DNA from: Burkholderia sp. Bp8992 | GTDB taxonomy: Bacteria > Pseudomonadota > Gammaproteobacteria > Burkholderiales > Burkholderiaceae | Length of the DNA: 64,000 bases | Direction: 5' to 3' | NCBI RefSeq assembly: GCF_003853705.1 | Contig: NZ_QTQI01000018.1 | Span: 62,001 to 126,000, forward strand | In this document: piece by piece, positions 38,568-48,727 of the stretch | Position numbering within the stretch: position 1 is the stretch's first letter | How the letters are laid out: each line of letters opens with the position of its first letter | The notes under the pieces: generated by a model | The model's input: only the letters and a program-made list of their open reading frames with translations | Told to the model about the DNA's origin: nothing | Database searches by the model: none | Made by a program: the position numbers and the translations under genes

Positions 38568-39440
38568 ATGACCCTGTTCCGTGTTGGCGCCTGCTGCGCC
38601 GTGCTGGGCCTGCTGGCGGCCTGCACGTCGCCGTCGCTCGTCGAACGCGACACCTACTACGCCGACACGAGCCTCCATGCACGCGGCGCCGATTCACGGG
38701 TCCGCTTTCTCGTGATGCACTACACCGAAAGCGACGAGGCGAAGTCGCTGCGCACGCTGACGGGCGATTCGGTCAGCGTGCATTACGTCATCCCGCCGCA
38801 GCCGCGCACCGAACGCGGCATGCCGGTCGTCTACCAGCTCGTTCCGGAAGCGCAGCGCGCATGGCACGCAGGTGTCAGCGAGTGGCAAGGCACGACCGAG
38901 CTGAACGCGGTGTCGATCGGCATCGAGAACGTGAACCGCGGCCCGCTCGATCCACAGCATCGCACCTGGCAGCCGTATCCACCCGAACAGGTCGACGCCT
39001 TGACGCGCCTGTCGAAGGACATCGTCGCGCGCTATGGAATCCCGCCAACGCGCGTGGTCGGGCACAGCGACATCGCGCCGCAACGCAAGATCGATCCGGG
39101 GCCGCTGTTTCCGTGGCATGCGCTGGCGCAGGCCGGTGTCGGTGCGTGGCCGGACGAGGCGACCGTGGCCGCCCGGCTCGGCGGCCGCGATCCACACGCA
39201 CCCGTCGACGTGCGTGAGCTGCAACTCAAGCTCGCGCGCTACGGCTACGACGTGCCGACCGACGGCATGCTCGATGCACGTACGCGGCGCGTGTTCGCGG
39301 CATTCCAGATGCATTTCCGGCCGTCGGACTATGCGGGCAACCCGGACGCCGAAACCGATGCAATCGCGCAGGCGTTGCTCGATAAATACTTCCCCGGCAC
39401 GCAACCGCTGGACAACGCGCCCGCGGCCGGCGCGCCCTGA
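38568..39440 (+). CDS. N-acetylmuramoyl-L-alanine amidase, AmiD/AmpD-like lipoprotein
   Basis: A 290-residue lipoprotein (lipobox LLAAC near residue 18) with an Amidase_2 domain: zinc ligands expected in FLVMHYTES (His about 45) and [21 protein letters not shown] (His about 160). A C-terminal peptidoglycan-binding domain 1 follows ([25 protein letters not shown]). It should cleave the amide bond between MurNAc and the stem peptide, on the outer-membrane side of the cell wall. The start was set at 38568; an upstream ATG gives a leader lacking lipoprotein features. Confidence 0.9.
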   Translation: MTLFRVGACCAVLGLLAACTSPSLVERDTYYADTSLHARGADSRVRFLVMHYTESDEAKSLRTLTGDSVSVHYVIPPQPRTERGMPVVYQLVPEAQRAWHAGVSEWQGTTELNAVSIGIENVNRGPLDPQHRTWQPYPPEQVDALTRLSKDIVARYGIPPTRVVGHSDIAPQRKIDPGPLFPWHALAQAGVGAWPDEATVAARLGGRDPHAPVDVRELQLKLARYGYDVPTDGMLDARTRRVFAAFQMHFRPSDYAGNPDAETDAIAQALLDKYFPGTQPLDNAPAAGAP

Positions 39441-39531
39441 ATTCGCGGCGCGCCGCGCGCCGAAAATCGCGGGCCGTCATCCGAGTCCGGTAAACTGGCG
39501 GTTTTCCGCAATCCCGCAGCATTCCCACTCC

Positions 39532-40227
39532 ATGACTCAAGACGAACTCAAACGCCTCGTCGGCCAGGCCGCCGCCGACTATGTGATCCAGAACGTGCCG
39601 GAAGGCGCCGTGATCGGCGTCGGCACCGGCTCGACCGCCAACTGCTTCATCGACGCGCTCGCCGTCGTCAAGTCGCGCTATCGCGGCGCCGTGTCGAGCT
39701 CCGTTGCCACGACCGAGCGCCTGAAATCGCATGGCATCAAGGTGTTCGACCTGAACGAGGTCGACTCGCTGCAGGTGTACGTCGACGGCGCCGACGAGAT
39801 CGACGCGGGCGGCGCGATGATCAAGGGCGGCGGCGGTGCGCTGACGCGCGAGAAGATCGTCGCGTCGGTGGCCGACACGTTCGTCTGCATCGCCGATGGC
39901 AGCAAGCGCGTGCCGGTGCTCGGCGAGTTTCCGCTGCCGATCGAGGTCGTGCCGATGGCGCGCACGGCGATCGGCCGGCGCGTGACCGCGCTCGGCGGCG
40001 TGCCCGTGCTGCGCGTGACGAAGGACGGTGCGCCATACATTACCGACAACGGCAACGAAATCATCGACGTGAAGGGGCTGCAGATCGCCGATCCGCGCGG
40101 CTTCGAAGCGCAGGTGAACGCATGGCCGGGCGTCGTGACGGTCGGCCTGTTCGCCGAGCGCGGTGCGAATCTGTGCTTGCTCGGCACGGAAAACGGCGTT
40201 GAAACGATCGTTTATCCGGCTGGCTGA
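39532..40227 (+). CDS. rpiA: Ribose-5-phosphate isomerase A
   Basis: A 231-residue enzyme interconverting ribose 5-phosphate and ribulose 5-phosphate in the pentose phosphate pathway. Motifs include [15 protein letters not shown] (phosphate loop) near residue 27, [27 protein letters not shown] around residue 80 with catalytic Asp and Glu, and [11 protein letters not shown]. Length matches the family. A strong terminator follows. Confidence 0.96.
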   Translation: MTQDELKRLVGQAAADYVIQNVPEGAVIGVGTGSTANCFIDALAVVKSRYRGAVSSSVATTERLKSHGIKVFDLNEVDSLQVYVDGADEIDAGGAMIKGGGGALTREKIVASVADTFVCIADGSKRVPVLGEFPLPIEVVPMARTAIGRRVTALGGVPVLRVTKDGAPYITDNGNEIIDVKGLQIADPRGFEAQVNAWPGVVTVGLFAERGANLCLLGTENGVETIVYPAG

Positions 40228-40303
40228 ATCTGAATGAGAAGCAGTCCGTAATGGCGTGGTATCGCTCGTCACGGACTGAATGGTTAAATCTTGTGGAAAT
40301 CCG

Positions 40304-40342
40304 GACCCGGCAGGCGCGGCGCGCTTTCCGGGTCTTTTTTTT
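40304..40342 (+). terminator. Terminator after rpiA
   Basis: GACCCGG / CCGGGTC stem enclosing a GC-rich loop, followed by a run of eight T; 77 bp past the rpiA stop. Confidence 0.88.
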
Positions 40343-40507
40343 AGACGTATAAATCACCCCGTCAAAAAGAGGGATAACCCTGTCAGGTGTTTACCAGATA
40401 GCGAAATATCCTCGAACTCATCAACTTATAGATCATAAGAACAGTGGTAACCAGGGCCGGCGGAACTGCGGAGCAGGTGTTCGCAAATCGACGCACGGGG
40501 AGGTGTC
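40343..40507. promoter_or_regulatory. Upstream region of the GntR regulator with dyads
   Basis: AT-rich DNA containing GGTGTTTACC (40387-40396), CTTATAGATCATAAG (about 40425-40439) and TGGTAACCA (about 40445-40453). FCD-type GntR regulators often bind TGGT-n-ACCA dyads, so the last is the best operator candidate. None is proven. Confidence 0.4.
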
Positions 40508-41224
40508 ATGGAGCAGGGCAAAGACCGGTCACTGGTCGCCAAAGTGATGGATGGGCTTGTCTCGGGTATTGTCGAAGACAAGTACGGCGGCATCCTGCCG
40601 CCACAGGACGTGCTGTCGAAAGAGTTCGATGTGAGTCGTACGGTGATGCGGGAAGCATTGTCGATGTTGCTTGCGCGCGACATGCTCGACGTGCGTCCTA
40701 AAGTCGGCACGCGTGTGCGGCCGATGCGCGACTGGCGCATGATCGACGAAGACGTCGTGAGCTGGCGATTTCGGGCAAAACCGGATCCGCAGTTCATGCG
40801 CGACGTCATCGAATTCCGGATGCTGATCGAGCCGCGTGCGACCGCGCAGGCGGCCGTGCGAGCGACGGCGGCCGACATCGCGGGCATTCGCGAAGCGTTC
40901 GATGCGTTCAAGGTGCTGCAGCCGGGCGATTCCGGCTACGACACGGCAGACGAGTTGCTCCATACGCGGATCGTGCAGGCAAGCGGCAACCAGTTCTTCC
41001 AGCAGATGGCGGCGATCGTGCGCGGTGCAGTGCGCCTCGTGAATCCGCGTGTCGTGCAGAAGGAGGGGGCGCACGAGATTGCGGTGAAGGCGCATGCGCG
41101 CGTCGTCGATGCGATCGAACGGCGCGACCCGCGCGAAGCCGAGGCGGCATCGCTCGCGCTGATCGATTTCAGCGCCGACGAAATCTCGCGCGATTTCTCG
41201 GTCGACGTGCCGGTACGCGCCTGA
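40508..41224 (+). CDS. GntR/FadR family transcriptional regulator (FCD domain)
   Basis: A 238-residue regulator. Winged helix at residues about 10-75 (GGILPPQDVLSKEFDVSRTVMREALSML), then an all-helical FCD domain with metal/ligand residues in EFRMLIEPRATAQAA, DELLHTRIVQASGNQFF and AHARVVDAIERRD. FCD members sense organic acids or sugar acids. The oxidoreductase 100 bp downstream is the most likely target. Confidence 0.9.
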   Translation: MEQGKDRSLVAKVMDGLVSGIVEDKYGGILPPQDVLSKEFDVSRTVMREALSMLLARDMLDVRPKVGTRVRPMRDWRMIDEDVVSWRFRAKPDPQFMRDVIEFRMLIEPRATAQAAVRATAADIAGIREAFDAFKVLQPGDSGYDTADELLHTRIVQASGNQFFQQMAAIVRGAVRLVNPRVVQKEGAHEIAVKAHARVVDAIERRDPREAEAASLALIDFSADEISRDFSVDVPVRA

Positions 41225-41325
41225 CGTTGTACGTGTCGCTCATCCGTGTGCCGCCGGGCCGTTTATCATGACGGCCGGTCGGCAGCGTGCCGGCCATCGT
41301 CTTACGACCGACACGGAAGATCAGG

Positions 41326-42312
41326 ATGAACGACAACGACCATCGCCCGGTGCGCTTCGGCATCGTCGGTGCAGGCAGCATTGCGCACCGCTTCGCGCAA
41401 AGCCTCGCGCACGTGCCGGGCGCCACGCTCGCCGGTGCCTGGGCCCGCCGCGCCGACGCCACGGCCGCCTTTTGCGGGACGAATGGCGGCACGCCTGCCG
41501 CGAGCCTCGACGCGCTCCTCGCGAGCGATATCGACGCGGTCTACATCGCGACGCTCCATGACAGTCATGCACAGTACACGCTGTCCGCACTGGCCGCCGG
41601 CAAGGCCGTGCTGTGCGAAAAGCCCGCGACGCTGAACGCGGCGCAACTCGACGCCGTACTGCGGGCGGCGCGCGACGCCGGACGGCTGTTCATGGAAGCG
41701 ATGAAGCCGCCGTTCTTTCCGCTGTACCGTCAATTGCGTGCGCACCTCCACGACGACCCGATCGGCGAGATCCGGCTCGTGCGTGCGGGATGCGCATCGT
41801 CGTCGGTACCGGACGACCATCCCGTCTATCGCCTCGATCGCGCGGGCGGCGCGCTGCTCGACATCGGCATCTACGAGGCGTTTCTCGCGGTCGACTGGCT
41901 CGGTGCGGCGCTCGACGTGCAGACGCTCGGCCGCGTCGGCGCAACGGGCGTCGACCTGTTTGCGAGCCTCAACAGCGTGCACGCGAACGGCGGGATCGCG
42001 CAGCTCTTTTGCGGGCTCGACGTGATGGGGCGTGGCGACGCATTGATCGCCGCGGCCGGCGGCCACGTGACGATTCACGAGAAGTGGTGGAATCCTGCGC
42101 GCGCGACGATTCGCTATGCGGACGGGCGTACCGTCGAACTCGACGCACCGCCCGAAGGCGGCGGGTTGAACTACGAGACCGCGCATTTCTGCGACCTGCT
42201 GCGTGCGGGCAAGACGGAAAGCCCGATCATGACGCACGACCATTCGCGGCAGATGATCGCGATGACCGATGCGGCGCGCGCCGCGCTCGGCGTGCGCTAT
42301 TCGGGCGAGTAG
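41326..42312 (+). CDS. Gfo/Idh/MocA family oxidoreductase
   Basis: A 328-residue NAD(P)-dependent dehydrogenase. The N-terminal Rossmann fold has FGIVGAGSIAHRFAQSL, the signature CEKPATLNAAQL near residue 98 (EKP lysine), and a C-terminal GFO/IDH domain with GGALLDIGIYEAFLAVDW. The catalytic His is not obvious: the usual H-D region reads DIGIYE. It likely acts on a sugar or polyol; substrate unknown. An upstream start at 41287 adds 13 residues without a ribosome site. Confidence 0.87.
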   Translation: MNDNDHRPVRFGIVGAGSIAHRFAQSLAHVPGATLAGAWARRADATAAFCGTNGGTPAASLDALLASDIDAVYIATLHDSHAQYTLSALAAGKAVLCEKPATLNAAQLDAVLRAARDAGRLFMEAMKPPFFPLYRQLRAHLHDDPIGEIRLVRAGCASSSVPDDHPVYRLDRAGGALLDIGIYEAFLAVDWLGAALDVQTLGRVGATGVDLFASLNSVHANGGIAQLFCGLDVMGRGDALIAAAGGHVTIHEKWWNPARATIRYADGRTVELDAPPEGGGLNYETAHFCDLLRAGKTESPIMTHDHSRQMIAMTDAARAALGVRYSGE

Positions 42313-42367
42313 GCGGGAAGGAGGGGGCGCCGGGCGCGCGTGCGCCGCCCGGCGAAATGGCGCGCGG

Positions 42368-43060
42368 TCAGTGCCGCGACGGCAGCGACAGGCGCTTTTC
42401 GTACCAGCGCTGCACCCATTCGAGGATCTGGCACAGGATCCAGTACACGGCCGCGGCGGCGAGGTAGAGCGGCAGCGGCTGATAGGTCGCCGCGATCACT
42501 TCCTGCGCGCTGCGCAGCAGTTCGGTCACGGTGATCACGGATACGAGCGACGTGTCCTTGATCAGGCTGATCAGGCTGTTCGACAGGCTCGGCACCGCGA
42601 TGCGCAGCGCCTGCGGGCCGATCACGTAGCGCAGCGTCTGCCCCCACGACAGCCCGAGGCTGTACGCGGCGAGCCATTGGCCGCGCGCGATCCCGTTGAT
42701 GGCACCGCGCATGCTTTCGGACATGTAAGCCGCGACGTTCGCGGACAGCGCGATGACGCCGGCCGGCGTCGGGTCGAGCGAGATGCCGAGGCTCGGCAGC
42801 CCGTAGTAGATGACGAAGATCTGCACGAGCAGCGGCGTGCCGCGCATCAGGCTCACGTACGCGCGCGCGAGCCACGCGAGCGCGTTGACCCAGATGCGCT
42901 CGAAGCCGTCGAGTGCTTCGCTTTGCCGGATGCCCATCATCGCGAGCACGACGGCGCCAAGCAGGCCGAACACCATCGACAGCACGGCGAACTTGACGGT
43001 CAGTACGGCACCCTGGGCGAGCACCGGCAGCGATTGGACGAGCAGGGACGTTGTCGACAT
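42368..43060 (-). CDS. Amino-acid ABC transporter permease (cystine/polar type)
   Basis: A 230-residue HisM/YecS-like permease with about five membrane helices. Visible motifs include LARAYVSLMRGTPLLVQIFVIYYGLP and the EAA loop AAYSLGLSWGQTLRYVIGPQALRIAVPSL. It should pair with the binding protein 123 bp upstream; no ATPase gene is present in the window. A terminator hairpin separates the two genes. Confidence 0.9.
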   Translation of the reverse strand: MSTTSLLVQSLPVLAQGAVLTVKFAVLSMVFGLLGAVVLAMMGIRQSEALDGFERIWVNALAWLARAYVSLMRGTPLLVQIFVIYYGLPSLGISLDPTPAGVIALSANVAAYMSESMRGAINGIARGQWLAAYSLGLSWGQTLRYVIGPQALRIAVPSLSNSLISLIKDTSLVSVITVTELLRSAQEVIAATYQPLPLYLAAAAVYWILCQILEWVQRWYEKRLSLPSRH

Positions 43061-43109
43061 GGAGTACGAATCGAATGCGTGCGCGAAAGCGCAATCATAA
43101 ACCGGGCGA

Positions 43110-43148
43110 ATAAAACAAAGGGCGGCATCGTGACGGATGCCGCCCTTT
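43110..43148 (-). terminator. Terminator between binding-protein and permease genes
   Basis: GGGCGGCATC / GATGCCGCCC stem on the minus strand followed by TTTGTTTTATT. It probably reduces permease expression relative to the abundant binding protein. Confidence 0.85.
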
Positions 43149-43182
43149 CCGGCCCGCCGTCAGGCGGGAAATGCAGGCGTGC

Positions 43183-43977
43183 TTACTTGATCGGCTTGGT
43201 CACGTCGATACCGAACCACTTGTCCGAGATCTTCGTGAACGTGCCGTCGGCCTCGAGTTGCACCATGGCGTCGTCGATAGCCTTCTGGAACTTCGGGTTG
43301 CCCTTCTTGAACGGGATGCCCGACGGGTTCGCCGAGCCGACGTTCGCGCCCGGGCGCAGCGGCAGTTGCGAGTTCTTCGTCAGGTACGCGAGCATCAGGC
43401 GGTCGTTCAGTGCTGCGTCGAGACGGCCGGCCGCGAGATCGCGCAGGTACTCGGGGGCGCCCGGGTACGTCTTCACGTCGATGCCGGGCACCGATTTCGC
43501 CATGTCCATGTAGTTCGTGCCGAGCGCGACGCCGAGCTTCTTGCCTTTCAGGTCGTCCAGCGACTTGAACTCGCGCGTGTCGTCCTTGCGCTGGATCAGC
43601 TGCGCGGACGAGAACGTGTACGCCGGCGAGAAGTCGAGCGTTTCCTTGCGCTTGTCGGTGATGCCGACCTGGTTGGCGATCACGTCGAACTTGCCGGCCT
43701 GCAGGCCGGCGATGATGCCGCTCCATTCGGTCGTCACGAATTCGGCCTTCACGCCGAGCTTCGCGGCGACGGCCTTCGCGATGTCGACGTCGAAGCCGAC
43801 GAGTTCGCCTTGGGGATTCTTCGAGTTGAACGGCGGGAACGTGCCCTCGAGGCCGACGCGCAGCGTGCCGCGCTGCTTGACCTGGTCGAGGAGGTCGGCC
43901 GCATGCGCGGTTGCGGCGGTGAACGACGTGCCGATCAGGCCGGCAACCAGCAGCTTCTTCAGCAGCGAAAATTTCAT
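43183..43977 (-). CDS. Amino-acid ABC transporter binding protein (cystine-like)
   Basis: A 264-residue protein starting at the ATG at 43977 (AAGGA nine bases upstream). Signal peptide cut near AHAAD, then a SBP_bac_3 fold with TLRVGLEGTFPPFN, GFDVDIAKAVAAKLG and TTEWSGIIAGLQAGKFDVIANQVGIT. These resemble FliY/TcyJ cystine-binding proteins. The permease follows; the ATPase must come from elsewhere in the genome. Confidence 0.92.
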   Translation of the reverse strand: MKFSLLKKLLVAGLIGTSFTAATAHAADLLDQVKQRGTLRVGLEGTFPPFNSKNPQGELVGFDVDIAKAVAAKLGVKAEFVTTEWSGIIAGLQAGKFDVIANQVGITDKRKETLDFSPAYTFSSAQLIQRKDDTREFKSLDDLKGKKLGVALGTNYMDMAKSVPGIDVKTYPGAPEYLRDLAAGRLDAALNDRLMLAYLTKNSQLPLRPGANVGSANPSGIPFKKGNPKFQKAIDDAMVQLEADGTFTKISDKWFGIDVTKPIK

Positions 43978-44077
43978 CGTGTGTGTCCTTGCCCTGTCCG
44001 GGTCAATGATTCTGATAGTGCGGTTGATGATAGCAAAAATGCTATCGATCATTAAATACAGTTTGTTTATGTCTATA

Positions 44078-45115
44078 TTACGCGGTGCGCTCGCGGGCGA
44101 TCGCCTTCACGCATTCCGACACGAGCGCCGGGCCGCGGTAGATGAAGCCGGTGTAAAGCTGGACGAGCGCCGCGCCGGCCGCGAGTTTCGCGCGGGCGTC
44201 CTCGCCCGAGAAAATGCCGCCGACGCCGATGATCGGCACGTCGTTGCCGACTTCCGCGTGCAGCTTGCGGATCACTTCGTTCGACGCGTCGAACACCGGG
44301 CGGCCCGACAGGCCGCCGGCTTCGTCCGCATGCGGCAGGCCCTGGACGGCTGCGCGCGACAGCGTCGTGTTGGTGGCGATGACCGCTTCGATCTTGTGGC
44401 GCAGCAGCGTGTCGCCGATTTCCTTGACCTGTTCGTCGTCGAGATCGGGCGCGATCTTCAGCGCGAGCGGCACGAGCTTGCCGTGGAGATCGGCGAGGCG
44501 TTGCTGCTTGTCCTTCAGCGCGGCGAGCAGGGCGTCGAGTTCGCCGGCGCCCTGCAGCTGGCGCAGGTTCTTCGTGTTCGGCGACGAGATGTTGATCGTC
44601 ACGTAGCTCGCGAACGGGTACACGCGCTCGAGGCAGTACAGGTAATCCTCGGCGGCGCGCTCGATCGGCGTGTCGGCGTTCTTGCCGATGTTCAGGCCGA
44701 GGATGCCGCGATAGCGGGCGGCCTGGACGTTCTTCACGAACTGGTCGACGCCGTGGTTGTTGAAACCCATCCGGTTGATCAGCGCTTCGGCCTGCGGCAG
44801 GCGGAACATCCGCGGGCGCGGGTTGCCGGGCTGCGCGCGCGGCGTGACCGTGCCGACCTCGATGAAGCCGAAGCCGAGCGCCGCGAGGCCGTCGATGGCC
44901 GCGCCGTCCTTGTCGAGGCCGGCCGCGAGGCCGACCGGGTTGCGGAACGTGAGCCCCATCACGGTGCGCGGTGCGTCGGGCACGCGCGCCGACAGCGCGC
45001 AGGCGAGGCCCGTGCGGCCGGCCGCGCCGAGCGCGCGCAGCGTGAGGTGGTGAGCGTCTTCCGCATCCATTTTGAACAGGGATGCGCGGGCCAGCGGGTA
45101 GAGGGAACTGAACAC
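44078..45115 (-). CDS. pyrD: Dihydroorotate dehydrogenase (quinone), class 2
   Basis: A 345-residue FMN enzyme of pyrimidine synthesis, membrane-associated and quinone-linked. The N-terminus [22 protein letters not shown] is the class 2 membrane-contacting helix. Core motifs: [46 protein letters not shown] (catalytic Ser) and [21 protein letters not shown] start at 45115 gives the family's normal length; an ATG at 45148 would add 11 residues. Confidence 0.95.
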   Translation of the reverse strand: MFSSLYPLARASLFKMDAEDAHHLTLRALGAAGRTGLACALSARVPDAPRTVMGLTFRNPVGLAAGLDKDGAAIDGLAALGFGFIEVGTVTPRAQPGNPRPRMFRLPQAEALINRMGFNNHGVDQFVKNVQAARYRGILGLNIGKNADTPIERAAEDYLYCLERVYPFASYVTINISSPNTKNLRQLQGAGELDALLAALKDKQQRLADLHGKLVPLALKIAPDLDDEQVKEIGDTLLRHKIEAVIATNTTLSRAAVQGLPHADEAGGLSGRPVFDASNEVIRKLHAEVGNDVPIIGVGGIFSGEDARAKLAAGAALVQLYTGFIYRGPALVSECVKAIARERTA

Positions 45116-45214
45116 GGGAATTGGGCGGACGGCCGGAATGAATGACAACCCGCTATTTTACCGGGAGTTGCGCGGCAGGGGCGCGCTTCGCTTCGTAGCC
45201 CCCTGCGGCGTGCG

Positions 45215-46045
45215 TCAACCCGAGCCGGAATGCCCGCCCGGCAACGGCGCGCGGGCCAGCGCCGCGTCGACGGGCGGCAGGTCGATCCGCTCCGGGTCGA
45301 GTGTCTTCCAGCGGCCGTCGATCAGCCCCTCGAGCGGGTGGAAGTTCGCCTTGTACGCCATCTTCGGGCTCTCGCGGATCCAGTAGCCGAGGTACACGTA
45401 CGGCAGGCCGAGGCTCTTCGCCTGCTCGATCTGCCACAGGATGTTGTAGGTGCCGTAGCTCGTGTGCCGGTCGTCGGGCTCGAAGAACGTGTAGACCGAC
45501 GACAGCCCGTCGCCGAGGATGTCGATCATGCTGACCATGCGCAGCTTGCCGGGCTCGCCGCCCGGCGCGTCGAGGTCGCGGAATTCGACGAGGCGCGAGT
45601 TGATCCGGCTCTGCAGCAGGAACTGCTCGTACTGGTCGCGGCTGTCGCGATCCATGCCGCCGCCCGCGTGGCGCGCCGACTGGTAGCGCATGTAGAGCGC
45701 GTAGTGCTCTTCGTCGTAGTGCAGCGGCGAAACCGTCGCGATCAGCGCGCGGTGGCGCTTCCACATCCTGCGCTGCGTGCGCGACGGCGCGAACGCGCCC
45801 ACGGGGACGCGCACCGGTACGCATGCGCGGCAGCCGTCGCAGTACGGGCGGTACGTGAACACGCCCGAGCGGCGGAAGCCGGCCTTCACGAGTTCGGTGT
45901 AGATGTCGGAGTTGATCAGGTGGCTCGGCGTCGCGACTTGCGAGCGCGCGATGCGGTCGTCCAGATAGCTGCACGGATAGGGCGCCGTTGCATAGAATTG
46001 CAGCGCCGAAAGCGGTGAAAGCGGCAGCTCAGTCGGGTGAGTCAT
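45215..46045 (-). CDS. bpt: Aspartate/glutamate leucyltransferase (Bpt)
   Basis: A 276-residue aminoacyl-tRNA-protein transferase of the N-degron pathway, adding Leu to proteins with N-terminal Asp or Glu and so marking them for ClpAP. Arginyltransferase-like domains are visible: N-terminal [15 protein letters not shown] and [15 protein letters not shown]-terminal [26 protein letters not shown] and [19 protein letters not shown]. Aat lies directly upstream, so both transferases are in one cluster. Confidence 0.93.
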   Translation of the reverse strand: MTHPTELPLSPLSALQFYATAPYPCSYLDDRIARSQVATPSHLINSDIYTELVKAGFRRSGVFTYRPYCDGCRACVPVRVPVGAFAPSRTQRRMWKRHRALIATVSPLHYDEEHYALYMRYQSARHAGGGMDRDSRDQYEQFLLQSRINSRLVEFRDLDAPGGEPGKLRMVSMIDILGDGLSSVYTFFEPDDRHTSYGTYNILWQIEQAKSLGLPYVYLGYWIRESPKMAYKANFHPLEGLIDGRWKTLDPERIDLPPVDAALARAPLPGGHSGSG

Positions 46046-46078
46046 GGGCAGCTCTCGATGCAGGGAAGGAGTGCCGCG

Positions 46079-46843
46079 CTAGCGCTCGCTCCCGGAGGGC
46101 GCCGCCGATTCGGCGGGGCCCGTCAGCGCGGCGAGCACGCGCTTGTCGAACTGCCAAGGAATCGGCGGTTCGGCTACCGCGCTGCGCACGTGAGCGACAA
46201 AGGCCTTGCGTGCGATCTCGCGGCCGCCGAGCGACGCTAGATGCGACGTATTCTGCTGGCAGTCTATCATCTCCAGCCCGTGCTCGCGAAGGTGCGCGAC
46301 GAGCGTGGCCAGCGCGATCTTCGACGCATCGGTCACGTCCGCATACATCGACTCGCCGAAAAACATCCGCCCGAACGACACGCCGTACAGGCCGCCGACA
46401 CGGCGCCCGTCGTGCCACGTCTCGATGCTGTGCGCGTTGCCGGAGCGGTAGAGCGACGTATAGGCGTCGATGATCTCGGCCGTGATCCATGTGCCGCGCT
46501 GCCCGCGGCGCGGCGCCTGCGCGCACGCGCGCATCACGCCCGGAAAGTCGTGGTCGACGCGTACTTCCCATTCGGGCTCGCGCAGCACGCGCTTAAGCGT
46601 CTTGCGCAGAGAAGGCGATACCTTGAATTCGGCCGGCACGAGGATCATGCGCGGGTCGGGGCTCCACCACAGCACGGGCTGGCCGTCCGAGTACCACGGG
46701 AAAATGCCGCGCAGGTACGCGTCGATGAGGCGCGACGGCAGCAGGTCGGTGCTCGCGGCGAGCAGCCCGGGCGCGCCGGTCGCGGGACCGAGCGCGCGCT
46801 CGATGGGCGGAAACGGATCGTCCGGGCCGAGCCAGGGGACCAT
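46079..46843 (-). CDS. aat: Leucyl/phenylalanyl-tRNA--protein transferase
   Basis: A 254-residue enzyme transferring Leu or Phe to proteins with N-terminal Lys or Arg, creating ClpS/ClpAP substrates. Aat motifs: [63 protein letters not shown] and [18 protein letters not shown]. Length is normal. Stops 33 bp before bpt and follows the Nudix gene by 10 bp, so the three likely share a transcript. Confidence 0.95.
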   Translation of the reverse strand: MVPWLGPDDPFPPIERALGPATGAPGLLAASTDLLPSRLIDAYLRGIFPWYSDGQPVLWWSPDPRMILVPAEFKVSPSLRKTLKRVLREPEWEVRVDHDFPGVMRACAQAPRRGQRGTWITAEIIDAYTSLYRSGNAHSIETWHDGRRVGGLYGVSFGRMFFGESMYADVTDASKIALATLVAHLREHGLEMIDCQQNTSHLASLGGREIARKAFVAHVRSAVAEPPIPWQFDKRVLAALTGPAESAAPSGSER

Positions 46844-46853
46844 GGAGTGCGGC

Positions 46854-47399
46854 TCAGCCGTTGCGCAGCGAGCGGAAGATATCGCCGGTGTGCACGCCGT
46901 AATCGCCGGCGGCGCGATCGGCGAAGAAGAATCGCAGGGTCTGGCTGACGGTCGGGAACGCGATCTCGTCCCACGGGATGTCGGCCTCGTCGAACAGCTT
47001 CACTTCGAGGCTTTCCTCGCCCGCTTCGAAGCCGGGATCGGTGAGCCGCGCGAGGTAGAACAGATGGACCTGGTGCACGTGCGGCACATTGAGCAGCGTG
47101 AACAGGTTCTGCACCTCGACGCGCGCGCCGGCTTCCTCGAGCGTTTCGCGTGCGGCGGCTTCCGCCGTCGTCTCCCCCATTTCCATGAAGCCCGCCGGCA
47201 GCGTCCAGAAGCCGTAGCGCGGTTCGATCGCGCGGCGGCACAGCAGGATCTGATCGCCCCAGACCGGGACCGTGCCGACGACGTTGCGCGGATTCTGGTA
47301 GTGGATCGTGCCGCAGTGATCGCAGATGAAGCGCTCGCGGTTGTCGCCGGGAGGAATGCGCGCGATGACTTCGTGGCCGCAGACGGAGCAGAATTTCAT
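46854..47399 (-). CDS. Nudix hydrolase with N-terminal zinc ribbon
   Basis: A 181-residue pyrophosphatase. An N-terminal zinc ribbon (FCSVCGHEV and [11 protein letters not shown]) precedes the Nudix box [23 protein letters not shown] around residues 75-97. The zinc ribbon plus Nudix layout resembles a shortened NudC or ADP-ribose-type hydrolase; nucleotide diphosphate substrates are likely. Upstream of aat, probably co-transcribed. Confidence 0.9.
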   Translation of the reverse strand: MKFCSVCGHEVIARIPPGDNRERFICDHCGTIHYQNPRNVVGTVPVWGDQILLCRRAIEPRYGFWTLPAGFMEMGETTAEAAARETLEEAGARVEVQNLFTLLNVPHVHQVHLFYLARLTDPGFEAGEESLEVKLFDEADIPWDEIAFPTVSQTLRFFFADRAAGDYGVHTGDIFRSLRNG

Positions 47400-47535
47400 G
47401 TCGAGTGGAAGGGACGAGGTGATGCGAGTGTATCACCGGGGCGCGGCATTCTCGAACGCCCGCGCAGGCGGGCGGCAGGTCGTGCGACGCGGAGGCGCGT
47501 GCGCGAGGAGGGCGCTGTTCCGGGCGCGGAAAAAC

Positions 47536-47564
47536 AAAAAGCCCGGCGCTGGGCCGGGCTTTTT
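47536..47564. terminator. Bidirectional terminator between initiator tRNA and the Nudix gene
   Basis: AAAAAGCCCGGC / GCCGGGCTTTTT stem with short loop, about 20 bp past the CCA end of the minus-strand tRNA. Confidence 0.9.
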
Positions 47565-47582
47565 GCGTAATGCTGGACGGGT

Positions 47583-47659
<77 letters not shown>

Positions 47660-47675
47660 TCCGTCGAAGAAATGA

Positions 47676-47704
47676 ATTATATGGGTTATCCCGAATGCGT
47701 GCAA
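47676..47704 (-). promoter_or_regulatory. Promoter of the initiator tRNA
   Basis: Minus-strand TTGCAC (47699-47704), 17-bp spacer, TATAAT (47676-47681), 16 bp before the tRNA. Confidence 0.82.
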
Positions 47705-47856
47705 GCGCTTTCTGACAATTTCTTGTCGTTGCTTGTGGGGCCGGTACCGTGGGTACGTGCGCTAGAATCGGGCGGTTTGTTTCGTCTCCTATTCAGCGGG
47801 GCCGTGCGCGATTGCGCCGGCCCCGGTGCAACGCTCATTACTGCATCGACGGATTC

Positions 47857-48354
47857 ATGGACATCGCTCACGATCTGCAATCGATCGGCGCGCAGGAACA
47901 GGCGCTCGTGTTTCCCCATTTCGACCCGGCCCGCGCGTGGGCGCTCGGCAACCGGATGCATGCGCTCGCGGCGTCGCGTGGCCATGCGGTCGCGCTCGAC
48001 ATCGTCACGTTCGGCCAGCCGCTGTTCTATGCGGCGCTCGCCGGCGCGACGCCCGACAATGCCGACTGGGTGCGCCGCAAGCGCAACGTCGTCGCGCATT
48101 TCCGCCGCAGTTCGTACGCGATTGGCCTGCGCATGCAGCAGGCCGGCGCCACGCTCGCGGACAAGCACGGGCTGCCGATCGCCGAATATGCGCCGCATGG
48201 CGGCTCGTTTCCGCTGACTGTCGCGGGCGCCGGCGTGATCGGCTCGATCACCGCGTCGGGGCTGCCGCAGCGCGCGGATCACGAGTTCGTCGTCGAGGCG
48301 CTGTGCGCGGAGCTCGGCCACGACTACGCCGTGCTGGCCCTCGCAAGGAGCTGA
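47857..48354 (+). CDS. UPF0303/heme-degrading-domain protein
   Basis: A 165-residue soluble protein starting at the ATG at 47857 ([15 protein letters not shown]); the longer frame is not protein-like. Features: [47 protein letters not shown] and [24 protein letters not shown]. These match the UPF0303 family, also called HbpS-like heme-degrading domain. Four bases separate it from the SMR gene. Role unproven; oxidative-stress or heme-related binding is suggested by relatives. Confidence 0.82.
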   Translation: MDIAHDLQSIGAQEQALVFPHFDPARAWALGNRMHALAASRGHAVALDIVTFGQPLFYAALAGATPDNADWVRRKRNVVAHFRRSSYAIGLRMQQAGATLADKHGLPIAEYAPHGGSFPLTVAGAGVIGSITASGLPQRADHEFVVEALCAELGHDYAVLALARS

Positions 48355-48357
48355 GCG

Positions 48358-48696
48358 ATGCAGCTGCCCGGTTACGCATGGCTCGCGATCGCGATCGTCG
48401 CGGAAGTGGTCGGCACGTCTGCGCTGCGCGCGGCGGACGGCTTCACGCGTTTCTGGCCGTCGACGCTCGTCGTCGCCGGCTACGGCATCGCGTTCTACTG
48501 CCTGTCGCTCACGTTGCGCACGATGCCCGTCGGCATCATCTATGCAGTCTGGTCGGGCGCCGGCATCGTGCTGATCACGCTCGTCGCGATGCTGCTCTAT
48601 CGTCAGGTGCCGGACCTGCCGGCGGTGATCGGCCTCGGGCTGATCATCTCGGGCGTCGTGGTGCTGAACCTGTTCTCGAAGATGCAGGCGCACTGA
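48358..48696 (+). CDS. Small multidrug resistance (SMR) family transporter
   Basis: A 112-residue four-helix protein. The essential membrane-embedded Glu of SMR transporters is in AIVAEVVGTSAL near residue 16. Other signatures are YAVWSGAGIVLITLVA in helix 3 and GLGLIISGVVVLNLF in helix 4. EmrE-like dimers export quaternary cations by proton exchange; guanidinium exporters share this fold, so the substrate is open. Co-transcribed with the UPF0303 gene. Confidence 0.92.
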   Translation: MQLPGYAWLAIAIVAEVVGTSALRAADGFTRFWPSTLVVAGYGIAFYCLSLTLRTMPVGIIYAVWSGAGIVLITLVAMLLYRQVPDLPAVIGLGLIISGVVVLNLFSKMQAH

Positions 48697-48727
48697 GCGT
48701 GCGACTGCTGTTTGCCGGATGACTTTC

